DNA from: Haloarcula amylovorans
GTDB taxonomy: Archaea; Halobacteriota; Halobacteria; Halobacteriales; Haloarculaceae
Reading direction: 5' to 3'
Length of the DNA: 49,715 bases
NCBI RefSeq assembly: GCF_004681185.1
Contig: NZ_SRIF01000007.1
Span: 1-49,715 of the forward strand
The notes beneath the pieces were generated by a model. It was not told where the DNA came from and did not search any database. It saw nothing but the letters and a program-made list of their open reading frames with translations. Position numbers and translations under genes: made by a program. Below are positions 17,174 to 26,333 of the stretch, piece after piece (positions within the stretch are counted from its first letter, which is position 1; every line of letters begins with the position of its first letter).

Positions 17174-18409
17174 CTACTCCTTGCAGTGTTGTTCGATGAC
17201 GTCCCAGTCAAGTTCGATGCCTAGTCCCGGCGCGTCTGGCACCTGAATGCGGCCGTTCTGGATGAAGTCCTCCTCGCGGGCCAGCAGGTCCTCCCACCAT
17301 GGGACCTCGCGGGCGTGATATTCGAGGGCAACAAAGTTCGGCACTGTCGCCCCGACATGTGCGGTTGCAGCGGTGGCGACCGGGCTTCCGACGTTGTGCG
17401 GGACGAGCGCTTGGTAATACGTCTCGGCCATCTCCGCGACCTTCTTCGTCTCGGCAATGCCGCCCGTCTTGGGTACGTCCGGTGCAAGGAAGTCTACGCC
17501 TTGCTCTTCGATGAGGTCTCGAAAGCCGTGGCGGCCGTAGCGATTCTCGCCGGTCAGGATAGTCGCGTCGACGCGGCGCTTCAGTTCCCGCATCGCGTCG
17601 GTGTTCTCCGGCGGCAAGGGGTCCTCTATCCACGCGAGGTCGTACGGTTCGAGCGCGCGACAGAGTCGCTCTGCGGTCTCGGGACTGAAGTTCCAGTGGA
17701 GGTCCACGGCCACCTCGGCGTCGTGACCGATTTCGTCGGTGACGGCCTCGACGACGCGCTTCTTGTGGTCGATCTCGGGCGGGTCGAAGTGCCGCGAGAG
17801 CGTATCGACCTCGCGGCCCGAGGGCACGTCGAGGTCGAATTTGACGATGTCGAAGCCGTCCTCGACGGCCGCTCTGGCGGCTTTCGCGTACGCTTCAGGT
17901 TCGTACGTCGAGTCCTCCTGGCCTTCCTCGGCGGACTCGACCATTGCCTCCCCAGCGTGGCAGTCCGCGTAGACGACGACTTCCTCGCGGGTCTTTCCGC
18001 CCAATAGCTGATACACCGGCTGGTCCAGCAGTTTTCCGGCGGCGTCCCATAGGGCGATCTCAACGCCGCTGATAGCAATGGTACCGACGCCTTCCTGTGA
18101 GCCACGACCCGAGAGACTCCCGCGCATGAGGTTGTACAGTCGTTCGACGTCGGTCGGGTTCTCGCCGACTAAGACGGGCCGGAGATAGTCGGTAATAATC
18201 TCGTGGACGCCCGGGGAGGGATATGCCTCGCCGATGCCGGTAACGCCTTTGTCAGTTTCGACGGTGACGATGGTCCACGGGAAGTTCCCGTCGATGACCA
18301 CTGTGTTTAGGTCGGTTATCTCTGCTGTGGGACCGTCCGCCCGGCGGGGCGTCTCGTCGAAGTCAGTCCACATCGTCGCTGCCAGTTTCGAAGCGAAGTC
18401 CTCGTACAT
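17174..18409 (-). CDS. Enolase-superfamily sugar-acid dehydratase (XacD/gluconate dehydratase-like)
   Basis: A 411-residue mandelate racemase/muconate lactonizing-type enzyme. Metal ligands are Asp236 (VDLHWNF), Glu262 (WIEDPLPPENT) and Glu288 (TGENRY); acid/base residues are Lys190 (KFDLDVPSG), Asp311 and His338 (VPHNVGSP). The KFDLDVPSG block, PEIDHKKRVVEAV and ALEYHAREVPWWEDLL match haloarchaeal XacD-type sugar-acid dehydratases. It removes water from an aldonic or aldaric acid to give a 2-keto-3-deoxy acid. Its substrate here could be galactarate/glucarate, xylonate or gluconate. The gene is strongly GC-rich, unlike udh beside it, so it may have arrived separately. Confidence 0.85.
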   Translation of the reverse strand: MYEDFASKLAATMWTDFDETPRRADGPTAEITDLNTVVIDGNFPWTIVTVETDKGVTGIGEAYPSPGVHEIITDYLRPVLVGENPTDVERLYNLMRGSLSGRGSQEGVGTIAISGVEIALWDAAGKLLDQPVYQLLGGKTREEVVVYADCHAGEAMVESAEEGQEDSTYEPEAYAKAARAAVEDGFDIVKFDLDVPSGREVDTLSRHFDPPEIDHKKRVVEAVTDEIGHDAEVAVDLHWNFSPETAERLCRALEPYDLAWIEDPLPPENTDAMRELKRRVDATILTGENRYGRHGFRDLIEEQGVDFLAPDVPKTGGIAETKKVAEMAETYYQALVPHNVGSPVATAATAHVGATVPNFVALEYHAREVPWWEDLLAREEDFIQNGRIQVPDAPGLGIELDWDVIEQHCKE

Positions 18410-19255
18410 GTTCGTACCTATCTAAGTATGCGATCAAGCTGGCGCGGCCACGTCCACACTTCTTGGTGCTGTTTCGTGACGGGGCCGGTTCGCATCGATT
18501 CGTGTTTTATCGGTTACCATGTTATACCTTCCGATACCCCGAACTATCGTAATAAAATGCTAGTCGTATCGCAGGTCGCAAATACCAGCAGCGAAATGAA
18601 CGGCGACTTGCTCGTAGAAGAGATGGCCGAGGTCAGCCTTCGTGGCCTCCTTATCCCGCTCATGGCAACGCTGGTGCTCTGCTATTCACTTGTCCTTGTA
18701 AAAATGGAGGCTGAACAATATTTTTGAACTCTTCGACACTTCCAAGATCTTCCGTCAGAAAGTCAGATCCGCGACCAGACAGCACTGGTCGCGTAAACCA
18801 CTGTTCGCTGGTCGTGTCGTTTTGGGGTTCCATTGTAGTGAAAGTAGACTAATATAGGTTGCATCGAGGCCGGCTCACCTCTAAGTCGTCTACGATGCGG
18901 TCGACCGCGACTTCTGTTTCGAGCCCCCATTCATCATACAAATGAGAGTTACACTCCTTGAATAGCCGTCAACTATGTTGGGACCTGCCTCTCGAACCTC
19001 TTCTAATCCGGTTCGATGCCGTCATACTAGCGGACATCGAACCTTGCCGTTTTCGAACTGCATCAGCTATGATAAACCAGAGACTGCCGAGAGCTGGTTG
19101 TAGAGCTTTGTTCGCGGTCACATTGTTCCAAACTAAACATGACCTTAAAACCCCATACGCTTTTGTACCTTCCTATAGATATTTGGCTAAAGAGGCTGCC
19201 TAGCCTGTCCAGTGTCTGATAGCAGCGGACAGTACTAGCTACCTTGAAATCATCC
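18410..19255. other. Long intergenic region without a clear gene
   Basis: About 850 bases. A minus-strand frame at 18660-18833 starts MEPQNDTTSEQWFTRPVLSG and runs 57 codons, but matches nothing I recognise. Other stretches look coding-like only in short pieces. The block is probably decayed DNA plus the promoter of the aldolase gene at 19256. Confidence 0.4.
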
Positions 19256-20047
19256 ATGACACACATCAAGGACGCAATCGAAGATGGCGACCACCCCCTC
19301 GGAACGTGGACTTCCGTCGGTCATCCTGCAGTTGCAGAGGGTCTAGCACAGCTTGACTTAGACTTCCTCCTCGTCGATATGGAACACACGACAATGTCGC
19401 TCGAAACCGTAGAAGGCATGGCTCGTGCGGTTGATGCTACATCGAGCGAGACAGATGCCGTTGTGCGGGTCCCGTGGAACGACTCAGTTCGCCTAAAGCG
19501 CGTCATAGATATTGGCATCGCTGGCGTTATGGTCCCAATGATAGACAATGCCGAGGAAGCCCGCAAACTCGTCCGATCGTTGCGCTATCCACCAGAAGGA
19601 ATCCGCGGTATCGCTGGTAGCCGCGCGACGGGGTACGGTCGTAACTTCCAGAAGTACGTCGACAATGCCAACGGTTCCATCCTTACTATCGCTCAGATAG
19701 AAACCGAGGAAGGCCTCGAAAACGCTGAAGAAATTGCGCACGTTGATGGCATCGATGCGCTGTTCGTCGGCCCGGCCGACCTCTCGGCGGCAATCGGTAT
19801 GTTTGCTGAATGGGATACCGACGAGTTCGCTGACGCGGTCAAATCTGTGATCGAAGCCGGAAACAAGGCCGGGACGCCCGTCGGCACGCTAACCGTCGAT
19901 ACCGATGCCATTGAGACCCGCATGGGCCAAGGATTCGACTTCCTCATCGCCGGGAAAGATATCTCACTGCTGATGGAAGGCGTTGACGAGGCCATTGACG
20001 AATATGAGGACTCACTCGACGATACTGTTGTCGTCTCGTCAGACTGA
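19256..20047 (+). CDS. HpcH/HpaI-family class II aldolase (2-keto-3-deoxyglucarate aldolase-like)
   Basis: A 263-residue TIM-barrel aldolase. Hallmarks are LLVDMEHTTM with His44, VVRVPWND with Arg71, GIAGVMVPMIDNAEEA, IAQIETEEGLEN with metal ligand Glu149 and FVGPADLSAAIG with metal ligand Asp175. Relatives such as GarL split 2-keto-3-deoxyglucarate into pyruvate and tartronate semialdehyde. A tartronate-semialdehyde-reductase-like gene at 31213 could use the product. The start ATG follows an in-frame TTG at 19244; the ATG gives the standard MTHIKDAIEDG. Other 2-keto-3-deoxy acids are possible substrates. Confidence 0.87.
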   Translation: MTHIKDAIEDGDHPLGTWTSVGHPAVAEGLAQLDLDFLLVDMEHTTMSLETVEGMARAVDATSSETDAVVRVPWNDSVRLKRVIDIGIAGVMVPMIDNAEEARKLVRSLRYPPEGIRGIAGSRATGYGRNFQKYVDNANGSILTIAQIETEEGLENAEEIAHVDGIDALFVGPADLSAAIGMFAEWDTDEFADAVKSVIEAGNKAGTPVGTLTVDTDAIETRMGQGFDFLIAGKDISLLMEGVDEAIDEYEDSLDDTVVVSSD

Positions 20048-20147
20048 ATTAGTCGCTCTTTTCTCAGGCCATTATCATACTTTGAGCGTCGCATCAAAAA
20101 CAGCGTCGGGATCGTGAAAGGGTAGCTGGGGTCGCTGTTGAGTGAGT

Positions 20148-21653
20148 TCAGTTATTAGTGAACCACCTCTGTATCTCAATGGTCTTGTCGGTGTAGAAGT
20201 TCACGGCGTCCTCGCCTTGCGCGTGGAGGTCGCCGAAGAACGACCCCTTCCGACCACCGAAGTGGAAGAAGCCCATCGGCGCACAGACGCCGACGTTGAT
20301 GCCGATGTTGCCCGCGTCCACCTCGTAGCGGTACTTCCGGGCTTCCGCGCCGTTCTCGGTGTATAGCGACGACGCGTTGCCGTACTCCGTGCTGTTGACC
20401 ATCTCGATGGCCTCGTCTAAGTCCTCGACCTTCGTCAGGGCCATCACCGGGCCGAATATTTCGGTCTGGGTGATGTCCATATCCGTCGTGACGTTCTCTA
20501 AAAGCGTCGGCCCGAGGAAGTTCCCCTCGGGGTAGTCCGGATGCTCGAAGTCCCGACCGTCCACGACGAGGTCCGCGCCTTCGTCGATGGCGTTCTCGAT
20601 CATCTCGACGACGCGGTCGGCGGATTCGCCCGTGATGAGCGGCCCAACGTCGGTGTCCTCGTCGAGACCGTTACCCACTGTCAGGTCGTCGACGTCGTCG
20701 AGAACTTCCTCGCGCAACTCGTCGTAGGAGTCGCCGATACCGACGACGACATCGTTGGCGAGACAGCGCTGGCCCGCATTACCGTAGACGGAGCCGATGA
20801 TGTTCGGGACCGACTGTTCGAGTTCAGCGTCCTCGGAGACGACGGCGTAGTTCTTCGCGCCGCCCTGTGCCTGGACGCGCTTGCCGTGTTCGGCGGCCGT
20901 CTCGTAGATGTGCTGAGCGACGGGCGTCGAACCGACGAAGGAGACGCCGGCGATGTCGTCGTGTTCCAGTAGCGCGTTCACTGTGTCGGCGCTCCCGTTG
21001 ACGAGATTGACGACGCCGTCGGGGAAGTCCACGGCGTCGACGGCCTCGAAGATGAGCTGGGAGCTTAACGGCACCTTCTCGCTGGGCTTGAGGATGAACG
21101 TGTTGCCCGTGGCGACGGCGTAGGGCAGGAACCACAGCGGAATCATCGCCGGGAAGTTGAAGGGCGTGATGGCCGTGAAGACGCCAAGTGGCTGGCGAAC
21201 GGCGTGTTCGTCCATGTTCGTGCCGATGCCCTCGACGTTGCCGCTGCCCTCTCGGAGCATGTTCGGAATGCCCGCGGCGACTTCGACGTTCTCGATGCCG
21301 CGACGAATCTCACCGCGACCTTCGGCCAGCGTCTTGCCGTGTTCGCGCGTGAGCGCCTGTGCGATGTCCTCTTGGCGGTCTTCGAGTTCCTGCTTGAGGT
21401 CGAAGAGGTACTGGACGCGGTCGACCGGCGAGGTCGCCCGCCAGTCTTCGAAGGCGTCAGTAGCTGTCCGGACCGCTTCGTCGACCGTCTCCGCGGTGGA
21501 GTACGGTACGTCCGCCAGCGTCTCACCCGTCGCCGGGTTGACGAGCGACTGGCCGTCGTCGCTCTCGACGGAGCGCCACTTGCCGCCGACGTAGTTCTGC
21601 ACGGTGTCGGGTACGGCAGTCGCCGCTGGCGACTGCTCTTGCTTGCTTGTCAT
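20148..21653 (-). CDS. mmsA: CoA-acylating methylmalonate/malonate-semialdehyde dehydrogenase
   Basis: A 501-residue aldehyde dehydrogenase of the MmsA/IolA branch. TPFNFPAM contains Asn166, VFGNAGQRC-type NAGQRCLAN contains catalytic Cys297, and QAQGGAKN lacks the general-base Glu of ordinary ALDHs, a hallmark of the CoA-dependent enzymes. The ending GVCAPMGFFHFGGRKGSFFG is also MmsA-typical. It converts malonate- or methylmalonate-semialdehyde to acetyl- or propionyl-CoA. The start MTSKQEQ was chosen as the typical N-terminus. It is divergent from an SDR gene and GC-rich like it. In this locus it may finish breakdown of a three-carbon semialdehyde (inference). Confidence 0.9.
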   Translation of the reverse strand: MTSKQEQSPAATAVPDTVQNYVGGKWRSVESDDGQSLVNPATGETLADVPYSTAETVDEAVRTATDAFEDWRATSPVDRVQYLFDLKQELEDRQEDIAQALTREHGKTLAEGRGEIRRGIENVEVAAGIPNMLREGSGNVEGIGTNMDEHAVRQPLGVFTAITPFNFPAMIPLWFLPYAVATGNTFILKPSEKVPLSSQLIFEAVDAVDFPDGVVNLVNGSADTVNALLEHDDIAGVSFVGSTPVAQHIYETAAEHGKRVQAQGGAKNYAVVSEDAELEQSVPNIIGSVYGNAGQRCLANDVVVGIGDSYDELREEVLDDVDDLTVGNGLDEDTDVGPLITGESADRVVEMIENAIDEGADLVVDGRDFEHPDYPEGNFLGPTLLENVTTDMDITQTEIFGPVMALTKVEDLDEAIEMVNSTEYGNASSLYTENGAEARKYRYEVDAGNIGINVGVCAPMGFFHFGGRKGSFFGDLHAQGEDAVNFYTDKTIEIQRWFTNN

Positions 21654-21738
21654 ACATGCAGACCGACTGTGTGAATCCATATAGGCGTTACGCACGCGCA
21701 AACGGCGCAGGGCTGGCCGCTAGCGCCGTCACCAAACG

Positions 21739-21744
21739 CTTATC
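21739..21744 (+). promoter_or_regulatory. Putative TATA-like box of the SDR gene
   Basis: CTTATC in CGCTTATCTG lies about 28 bases upstream of the ATG at 21769, within the 115-base divergent region shared with mmsA. Confidence 0.35.
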
Positions 21745-21768
21745 TGAGTCGCGTCGAACGCTGGAAGT

Positions 21769-22554
21769 ATGGGACGTGTCAACTTCGACTTTGCAGGAGA
21801 GACTGTCATCGTCACCGGCGGCAGTTCCGGCATCGGCCGAGCCATCGCACTCACCTTCGGAGAGGCGGGAGCAGCGGTGTTGAACGCGGACATCGACCCC
21901 GACCCGAAGGATGCCGACGCCGAGCGACCGACCCACGAGGCGATCGAGGCGGCAGGCGGAAGCGCCGAATATGCCGAGACCGACATCTCGAATCCAGACG
22001 ACCTCGCTGCCGTCGTCGAAGCCGCCCGCGAGTACGGCGGCGTGGACGTATTGGTGAACAACGCCGGCTGGTTCACCCGCGGCGACCTCTTCTCGGTCGA
22101 CCAGAACACCTTCGAGACTATTCACGGCGTCAACACGAACGGCGTCTTCTTCGGCATGCAGGCGGCCGCGGCCGACATGCGAGAGCGAGGCGACGGCGGC
22201 GTCATCGTCAACACGGCCTCTATCAGCGCGACGCACGCTCAGCCCAACCAGATTCCCTACGACTCCACGAAGGGCGCGATCAGGATGATGACGCGCGGGG
22301 CGGCGCTGGAACTGGCCGACGACGATGTCCGGGTCAACGCCGTCGCACCGGGCCACATCGCCACCGAATTCGGCTCCGGAGCCGAGAAGAAGGAGGAGTC
22401 CGTCGCCGCCGACGACCTGTTGAAACCCATCCCGCTCGACCGCCCGGGATACCCCGAAGACATCGCGCCGACAGTGCTCTTTCTCGCCAGCGACCAGGCC
22501 GACTATGTCACCGGCGAGATGGTGTACGTAGACGGCGGCTGGCAAACCTTCTAA
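21769..22554 (+). CDS. Short-chain dehydrogenase/reductase, probably sugar-related
   Basis: A 261-residue classical SDR. The cofactor motif TGGSSGIG is at 16-23, NNAG at 97-100, and Tyr164/Lys168 sit in QIPYDSTKGA. The C-terminus VTGEMVYVDGGWQTF is typical. An acidic residue after strand beta-2 (NADIDPD) suggests NAD rather than NADP. The family includes sugar and polyol dehydrogenases; the substrate cannot be read from sequence. It is divergent from mmsA and followed by the TPP enzyme gene on the other strand, all three equally GC-rich, so they probably form one inherited block. Confidence 0.88.
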   Translation: MGRVNFDFAGETVIVTGGSSGIGRAIALTFGEAGAAVLNADIDPDPKDADAERPTHEAIEAAGGSAEYAETDISNPDDLAAVVEAAREYGGVDVLVNNAGWFTRGDLFSVDQNTFETIHGVNTNGVFFGMQAAAADMRERGDGGVIVNTASISATHAQPNQIPYDSTKGAIRMMTRGAALELADDDVRVNAVAPGHIATEFGSGAEKKEESVAADDLLKPIPLDRPGYPEDIAPTVLFLASDQADYVTGEMVYVDGGWQTF

Positions 22555-22582
22555 GCGACGGACTACACCGCACTATATTCGG

Positions 22583-22732
22583 GTGGAGCATGCCGCTAGC
22601 ATATTCGATACCACTACACAACTCGGTTCCGAGACGTACACGTGGACCGGCGAAGAGGGACATGCTACCATGAAGATAGCTATTGACCTGGACTACTGCC
22701 ACCTCGACGTACAGTCTGCAGAACACTGGTGA
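22583..22732 (+). other. Short coding-like stretch of unknown nature
   Basis: A frame of about 49 codons with acidic haloarchaeal composition contains IFDTTTQLGSETYTWTGEEG and then HATMKIAIDLDYCHLDVQ before a stop. No confident start is visible and no family is recognised. It may be a gene fragment; it is the only content of the 280-base gap downstream of the SDR gene. Confidence 0.22.
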
Positions 22733-22832
22733 CGCCGTCTAACAGCACATCGGCGGAAAACACCTTGTCCCAATGAGGAAGGGCCGCTGCGATCGTCTAT
22801 GTCCGAGAGAAAAACGAAACGCTGCTGGCGGC

Positions 22833-24587
22833 TTACTTTTCGAGGTCGGCGAGGTCCCACTCGCCGGTGACGATGGCTCCGGAGTCTGGGTTGTCCGGTT
22901 CGACCATCGCTTCGACGATAGCCGGGCCGTCGTGGGCAATAGCGTCTTCGAGAGCGCCGTTCAGGTTCTCCGGCTTGACGACGCGTTCGGCGAACTCGAC
23001 GCCGAAGCCATCCGCCATCGACATGAAGTCGATGTCGTTCTCCCCGTTGAACTCCGTGTCCAGCACGCGGTCCCAGCCGTACTTATCGACCTGTAAGTTC
23101 CGAATGGACTTCCAGCCGTGGTTGTTGACGATGAGGTAAGTCACGTCGATGTCGTGTTGGACCGCACACGCGACCTCCTGATTGCACATCATGAAGCTCC
23201 CGTCGCCCTCGACGTCGACCACCGGGCTATCGGGCTTGGCGAGTTTCGCGCCGATGGCCGCCGAGACGCCGAAGCCCATCGTCGAGAACCCGCCACAGGA
23301 GATGTTGGTTCGGGGCTCGTACACCGGGAACTCCGGATTCACGGTCTCCTGTGGCTGGCCAGCGCTAGAGACGACGACGCCCTCACGCGGTAAGACTTCG
23401 CGGAGGCTGGCGATGGCTCGGGAGATACTCATCGGCACCGCGTCGTCCTCCCAGCGCTCGGCGACCATCGACTCCCACTCCTCCCAGCGGCTCTGAATCT
23501 CGTCGTAGTACTCGTTGTCCTCCGTCGAGACCGGGTCCATGCGCTCCTGGAGTTCCTCGGCTATCTGGCGCGTGACCACCTTCGCGTCGCCCTGAATGCC
23601 GACCTCGACCGGGTAGTTCTTGCCGATCTCCTTGGGGTCGATGTCGACGTGAATCAACTTGCTCGGCGGAATATTGAAGCTGACGCCCTCCTCGAACGAA
23701 GAGGTGTGCATATCGGTAAACCGACAGCCCACTGCGAGTACCACGTCGGCGTTGGTGGCGAGTTCGTTGCCCGCCGTCGAGCCGATCCAGCCCGCGTAGC
23801 CGACAAAGAGGTCGTGGTCCTCGGGAATGATTCCCTTCGACTGGAAGGTGGGGATGACGGGAGCTTGGAGGTGTTCTGCGAGATCTTGCACCTCGTCCCA
23901 CGCCTCGGCGATCATCGTCCCGCCGCCGGGGACGATGACCGGTCGCTCGGCGTTTTCGAGCAGTTCCGCAGCGTCGGAAACCGTTCGCGGGTCGCCACCG
24001 GGACGGCTGTGGGGTCGGGACTGGGTCGGTTCGGGCAGTTCGACGTCGGCGGCCGCGCCCTGGACGTCCATCGGCACGTCGACGTGGACCGGGCCGGGCC
24101 GCCCGGAGAGCGCGACCTGGAACGCGCGCCGAAGGATACGCGGGAGACGCTCGACGTCGTCGACGACGAAGCTCTGCTTGGTGACGGGTTCCATCACGCT
24201 GGGGAAGTCGCCGGGCTTCTGGCGCTCGATCTCTTGGAGGATTCCCTCGCCGTACTCGTGGGTCTGTGGCGCGCCGGTGAAGATGACCATCGGGATGGAA
24301 TCGACGTAGGCCGTCGCCGCGCCGGTGACGGTGTTGGTCGCACCCGGCCCGATGGAGGTGAAGACGGCCAGCGGCTCACCGCTCGCGCGGGCGTAGCCGT
24401 CCGCGAGGTGTGTCGCGCCCTCCTCGTGTCGTGGTTGGATGACTTCTACGTCTGAATCGTTGAAGGCGTCAAGTAGGTTCGTACTCCCGTGACCGGGAAT
24501 ACCGACGAGGTACTCGACGCCCTCTTTCTCTAGGTACTTGGCGATAATCTCGCCACCGTTCAGTCTGGGCATCTCGTTCGAAGGCAT
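22833..24587 (-). CDS. Thiamine-pyrophosphate enzyme, acetolactate synthase/IolD-like
   Basis: A 584-residue TPP enzyme with three domains: PYR domain (about 8-180) with the catalytic Glu55 in QPRHEEGATHLADGYARASG, central domain (about 200-330) with VIVPGGGTM, and PP domain with VEGDGSFMMCNQE and NNHGW, which binds Mg-TPP. Glu is present, whereas glyoxylate carboligase has Val at this point, arguing against Gcl. Acetolactate synthase, the ring hydrolase IolD and related carboligases remain possible. MmsA nearby would be consistent with inositol-type breakdown, but IolB, IolC and IolJ genes are absent. Start at 24587; Met at 24572 is an alternative. Confidence 0.83.
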   Translation of the reverse strand: MPSNEMPRLNGGEIIAKYLEKEGVEYLVGIPGHGSTNLLDAFNDSDVEVIQPRHEEGATHLADGYARASGEPLAVFTSIGPGATNTVTGAATAYVDSIPMVIFTGAPQTHEYGEGILQEIERQKPGDFPSVMEPVTKQSFVVDDVERLPRILRRAFQVALSGRPGPVHVDVPMDVQGAAADVELPEPTQSRPHSRPGGDPRTVSDAAELLENAERPVIVPGGGTMIAEAWDEVQDLAEHLQAPVIPTFQSKGIIPEDHDLFVGYAGWIGSTAGNELATNADVVLAVGCRFTDMHTSSFEEGVSFNIPPSKLIHVDIDPKEIGKNYPVEVGIQGDAKVVTRQIAEELQERMDPVSTEDNEYYDEIQSRWEEWESMVAERWEDDAVPMSISRAIASLREVLPREGVVVSSAGQPQETVNPEFPVYEPRTNISCGGFSTMGFGVSAAIGAKLAKPDSPVVDVEGDGSFMMCNQEVACAVQHDIDVTYLIVNNHGWKSIRNLQVDKYGWDRVLDTEFNGENDIDFMSMADGFGVEFAERVVKPENLNGALEDAIAHDGPAIVEAMVEPDNPDSGAIVTGEWDLADLEK

Positions 24588-24936
24588 ATACGGGGCATTT
24601 CTTAAATATTCCCCCGGTCGCGATCTAACTCCTTCGCACCTGCGACGGGACCCTTCCATACAATATTACCAAGTTCCTTGCTGACAGCGGATTCTACAAA
24701 TGCCCTCGATTGAAGGAGTGAGTAGAACTACACCAGTCATTCTCGAGGAAGCAACTGATTCTAACCCGCAAGCGAAACGGCAGTGAGGTCCCGAAATTAC
24801 CGGAGCGCTTGTCGAGTGAGCAGACAGAGCGTCGATATCTGGTAATCATCCGGTGGCCAACAAACGATGTCATTAATTGGGTTCTCATCGGTTGGAGGGG
24901 GGGTGTTTATATACTAGGAGCTACATCGTATGTTTG
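24588..24936. other. Divergent promoter region with possible decayed coding
   Basis: About 350 bases between the divergent TPP enzyme and DHDPS-family genes. A plus-strand open stretch reading KLPERLSSEQTERRYLVIIR occurs around 24800-24860 without a start codon and is not recognised. A TATA box for the plus-strand gene is at its right end. Confidence 0.35.
24906..24913 (+). promoter_or_regulatory. TATA box of the DHDPS-family gene
   Basis: TTTATATA lies about 28 bases before the ATG at 24937. This matches archaeal core promoter spacing for a leaderless mRNA and supports the chosen start. Confidence 0.55.
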
Positions 24937-25875
24937 ATGCCACTAGAGGTAGCCGAGGTCAAAGAGTGTCTTCGAGGTGTTGCAGTCGGTCTCTTGACCC
25001 CATTCGATCAAGAAGGCGAGATAGAATACAAAAAAATTCAGGAGAATGCTCAGACCCACTACGAGGAGGGCATTCGAACGTTTCTGGCTGCCGCGAATAT
25101 CAGCGAATATCATTCGCTGTCCCAGGAGGAACGCGTCAGCGTAACCGAGGCAAGCCTTGACGCCTTACCATCCGACGCCTGCGTACTTGCTGGAGTCGGA
25201 GGTAGTACGGATAATGCACAGGATTTGATCCAAGCGTACGAGAGAATTGGCGTCGATGCAATGATGATTATGCCGCCCGACCATGCATACCTCCACGAAA
25301 AAGGGCTTTTAGAGTATTATCGCAGTCTCGCTTCCGTAACAGAGAGACCGCTAGTCCCGTATGTTCGTGGATTTAATCCGTCCGCGGAGTACCTGATTGA
25401 ACTGTCCCAGCTTGATAGCGTCGCCGGTATCAAGTATGCTATCAAAGACCCGGTCAAATTAGGGGTTGCGACGACCAACGGGCCCGACGATACGGTTTGG
25501 ATTGATGGACTGGCAGAACCATATGCAGTGTCATATTGGGCAGAAGGAATTGAGGGCTTCTCTGCCGGAGTGAGTAACTTCCGACCAGAAGTTGGCCAAG
25601 CCCTGTTCAAAGCACTCTCGAATGAAAACTGGAGTCGCGCTCGTGACCTCCGAAATATTTGTGTCCCCTACCAGAACTTTAGAGACGAAACTGGACAGAA
25701 CAATACTATCGCAGGGGCGATTAGTGTTCCTGCTGTAAAACAAGGTCTCAAACTTGCCGGGATGCATGGTGGTGCGGTCCGCGAACCGATACAATCCCTG
25801 TCCGCCGAAGAAAAGAATCGAGCAGCGGAAATCTATGAACAACTGGATGATAACATCAGTCGGCTAATTGAGTAA
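24937..25875 (+). CDS. DHDPS/NAL-family lyase, probable 5-dehydro-4-deoxyglucarate dehydratase
   Basis: A 312-residue class I TIM-barrel lyase. The Schiff-base Lys166 is in VAGIKYAIKD and the partner Tyr142 in PLVPYVRGFN. The N-terminal block LLTPFDQEGEIEY and the loop AAANISEYHSLSQEER correspond to the usual TPF and GxxGE..LS..ER patterns. Family members that decarboxylate 5-dehydro-4-deoxyglucarate (or dehydrate 2-keto-3-deoxypentonate) give 2,5-dioxopentanoate, the substrate of the aldehyde dehydrogenase at 9877. 2-keto-3-deoxygluconate aldolase is the main alternative. The gene has a good TATA box and lies upstream of the sugar importer genes in the same direction. Confidence 0.82.
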   Translation: MPLEVAEVKECLRGVAVGLLTPFDQEGEIEYKKIQENAQTHYEEGIRTFLAAANISEYHSLSQEERVSVTEASLDALPSDACVLAGVGGSTDNAQDLIQAYERIGVDAMMIMPPDHAYLHEKGLLEYYRSLASVTERPLVPYVRGFNPSAEYLIELSQLDSVAGIKYAIKDPVKLGVATTNGPDDTVWIDGLAEPYAVSYWAEGIEGFSAGVSNFRPEVGQALFKALSNENWSRARDLRNICVPYQNFRDETGQNNTIAGAISVPAVKQGLKLAGMHGGAVREPIQSLSAEEKNRAAEIYEQLDDNISRLIE

Positions 25876-26333
25876 CTGATAAGCATCATCAAATATAGCT
25901 GGGTACAAAACAAAGCCATCATTATTAGATTGACAGCGGTGAATACTCAATAGCACGAGTCCTTAATCTGGAAACCAATTATTTCGCAAATGCTCTTTGG
26001 TTCGTTTTTTAGAAGGAGTGGGCTAGAGTGAGGAGATCCTATATCCGTCAGGAACACCTTTCCAACGGGTTGAATATACAGCATACGGAGTCTGGCAATA
26101 TTCGGCATCAACAACTACAGAGCACCCGGTCGGTGTTAAGCATACTTGATTTGATTAGCATATGGGTTCCAGACAATCTAAATCAATCTCGTTGCTATGT
26201 CGCTGAAGCACACGATGTTTAAAAGAGAAACTAAGTGATTTCTCACCTCACTTTGTACGCTTAACTGAAAGCAATTGTCGGCCGAATGATAGTTTAGCAA
26301 GGATTTATAACATAGGATATCTATGATAGAGAT
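25876..26333. other. Intergenic region upstream of the sugar importer
   Basis: About 460 AT-rich bases with no convincing gene. The right end holds the importer promoter. Confidence 0.5.
26304..26310 (+). promoter_or_regulatory. TATA box of the sugar importer operon
   Basis: TTTATAA lies about 27 bases upstream of the ATG at 26334. It should drive the binding protein and the two permease genes, which are tightly packed. Confidence 0.55.

Noticed and set aside
17315..18007. 230-codon plus-strand frame opposite the XacD-like gene
   Set aside because: GC-rich haloarchaeal genes give long antisense frames; the minus-strand product has all catalytic residues of its family.
18428..18727. 99-codon plus-strand frame with a hydrophobic C-terminus
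   Set aside because: No recognised family, unusual composition and no good promoter; more likely chance in decayed DNA.
21688..22545. 285-codon minus-strand frame opposite the SDR gene
   Set aside because: Antisense shadow; the plus-strand SDR has a complete motif set.
23649..24455. 268-codon plus-strand frame opposite the TPP enzyme gene
   Set aside because: Antisense shadow of a clear TPP enzyme; no recognisable protein features.
26028..26222. Frame containing LQSTRSVLSILDLI, vaguely like an IclR N-terminus
   Set aside because: Similarity covers too few residues and no helix-turn-helix follows.
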